A stretch of DNA of 64,000 nucleotides from Hirudinaria manillensis (lineage: Eukaryota; Annelida; Clitellata; Hirudinida; Hirudinidae), in assembly GCA_034509925.1 (NCBI GenBank), contig CM067531.1:3417501-3481500 (forward strand), given 5' to 3'. The stretch's first letter is position 1, and each line of letters starts with the position of its first letter. A program made the translations under genes and the position numbers. Below are positions 63,588-64,000 of this stretch, piece after piece. The notes under the pieces were generated by a model. It had not been told where the DNA came from and did not search any database. It was given only the letters and a program-made list of their open reading frames with translations.

Positions 63588-64000
63588 CATTTATAAATTA
63601 ATGACAACTATAATAAACATAATAATAGCCACAAGTCATCCTTGGCTTATGGCTGGTTAGGTTTTTGCTCCTAGCTGGGTAAAAACTCGTACGAAGTTGA
63701 GCATTCATAGCAGCTGATATAGCCTTCAAATGTCGTCACTTGCTCGGCAACTTGACTAATTGCTCCTTTTCTTGGTTGTAATTTCAGTTTCTAACGCTGG
63801 CTCGATGAGTGTCAAGTAATTTGCAGGCAACTGTTTCATTCGACCTCCCTCTCTTTCCACCGTCTTTGAGGTGTTGGAGGGGCTCCTTTGCCTTTAGACT
63901 CTCACACATTCTATCGAGACTTCTTAGCCCGGGAAATATTCAGAAAGTTAGACTCTGCGTTTCACAAGTCAAGCTTAATAACACGAATCCATGAGAAGGC

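Larger units (their letters stand above)
56832..64000 (+). other. First intron of HS6ST (incomplete)
   Basis: About 7.2 kb with no second exon I can recognise; I looked for the ITLLRDPVSRY-type and LxxxxxxGC blocks. It contains several tandem repeats listed separately. A frame at 60801-61016 containing YNYIRDP superficially resembles the LRDP motif but does not continue in the family. Confidence 0.6.

Overview
This window is nuclear DNA from an animal. It is AT-rich, and nearly every gene is split by introns, most of them 60-400 bp with GT-AG (rarely GC-AG) borders. The gene set is metazoan: heparan-sulfate 6-O-sulfotransferase, tetraspanin, LHFPL, SNX17, an AUTS2-type protein, a PARP14-like macro-PARP, and a WSC/EGF receptor. 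Cilium and centrosome genes (CFAP100, MZT2, CCDC74-like) point to a ciliated animal. The density of about 16 genes in 64 kb suggests a fairly compact genome. I cannot name the species; a spiralian (lophotrochozoan) or other non-vertebrate is a guess. I saw no rRNA, tRNA, CRISPR or viral genes.

Layout. 0.9-5.5 kb (-): a transmembrane receptor with an F5/8-like domain, two WSC domains, an EGF-like module and a repetitive charged tail. 6.4-13.8 kb (-): a tetraspanin with a 4.2-kb first intron full of triplet microsatellites. 15.3-19.1 kb (+): CFAP100 (inner dynein arm modifier). 19.3-19.6 kb (-): a 77-aa putative membrane protein. 20.3-21.1 kb (+): mitochondrial ribosomal protein uS12m. 22.0-23.0 kb (+): an SRSF1/SRSF9-type splicing factor. 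23.6-32.7 kb (-): a macro-PARP of about 1,895 aa in 23 exons. 33.2-33.8 kb (+): an intronless protein that looks like a very divergent TBP-fold factor. 34.8-38.5 kb (+): an unrecognised leucine-rich protein in 12 exons. 39.2-40.9 kb (-): a CCDC74-like coiled-coil protein, head to head with 41.2-41.5 kb (+) MZT2. 42.2-43.3 kb (+): an LHFPL tetraspan protein. 43.7-45.6 kb (-): the C-terminal part of an AUTS2/FBRS-like protein. 48.5-49.5 kb (-): secretory cyclophilin B. 50.8-54.0 kb (-): SNX17. 56.3 kb to the end (+): the first coding exon and part of the first intron of HS6ST.

The genes do not form one pathway, and neighbours lie on alternating strands. Several pairs are divergent and may share promoters: tetraspanin/CFAP100, macro-PARP/TBP-like, and CCDC74-like/MZT2. 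The last pair joins two spindle or centrosome proteins across about 308 bp. Exon coordinates were derived by hand from splice motifs and reading-frame phase; in most genes every junction is phase-consistent, and the exceptions are stated.
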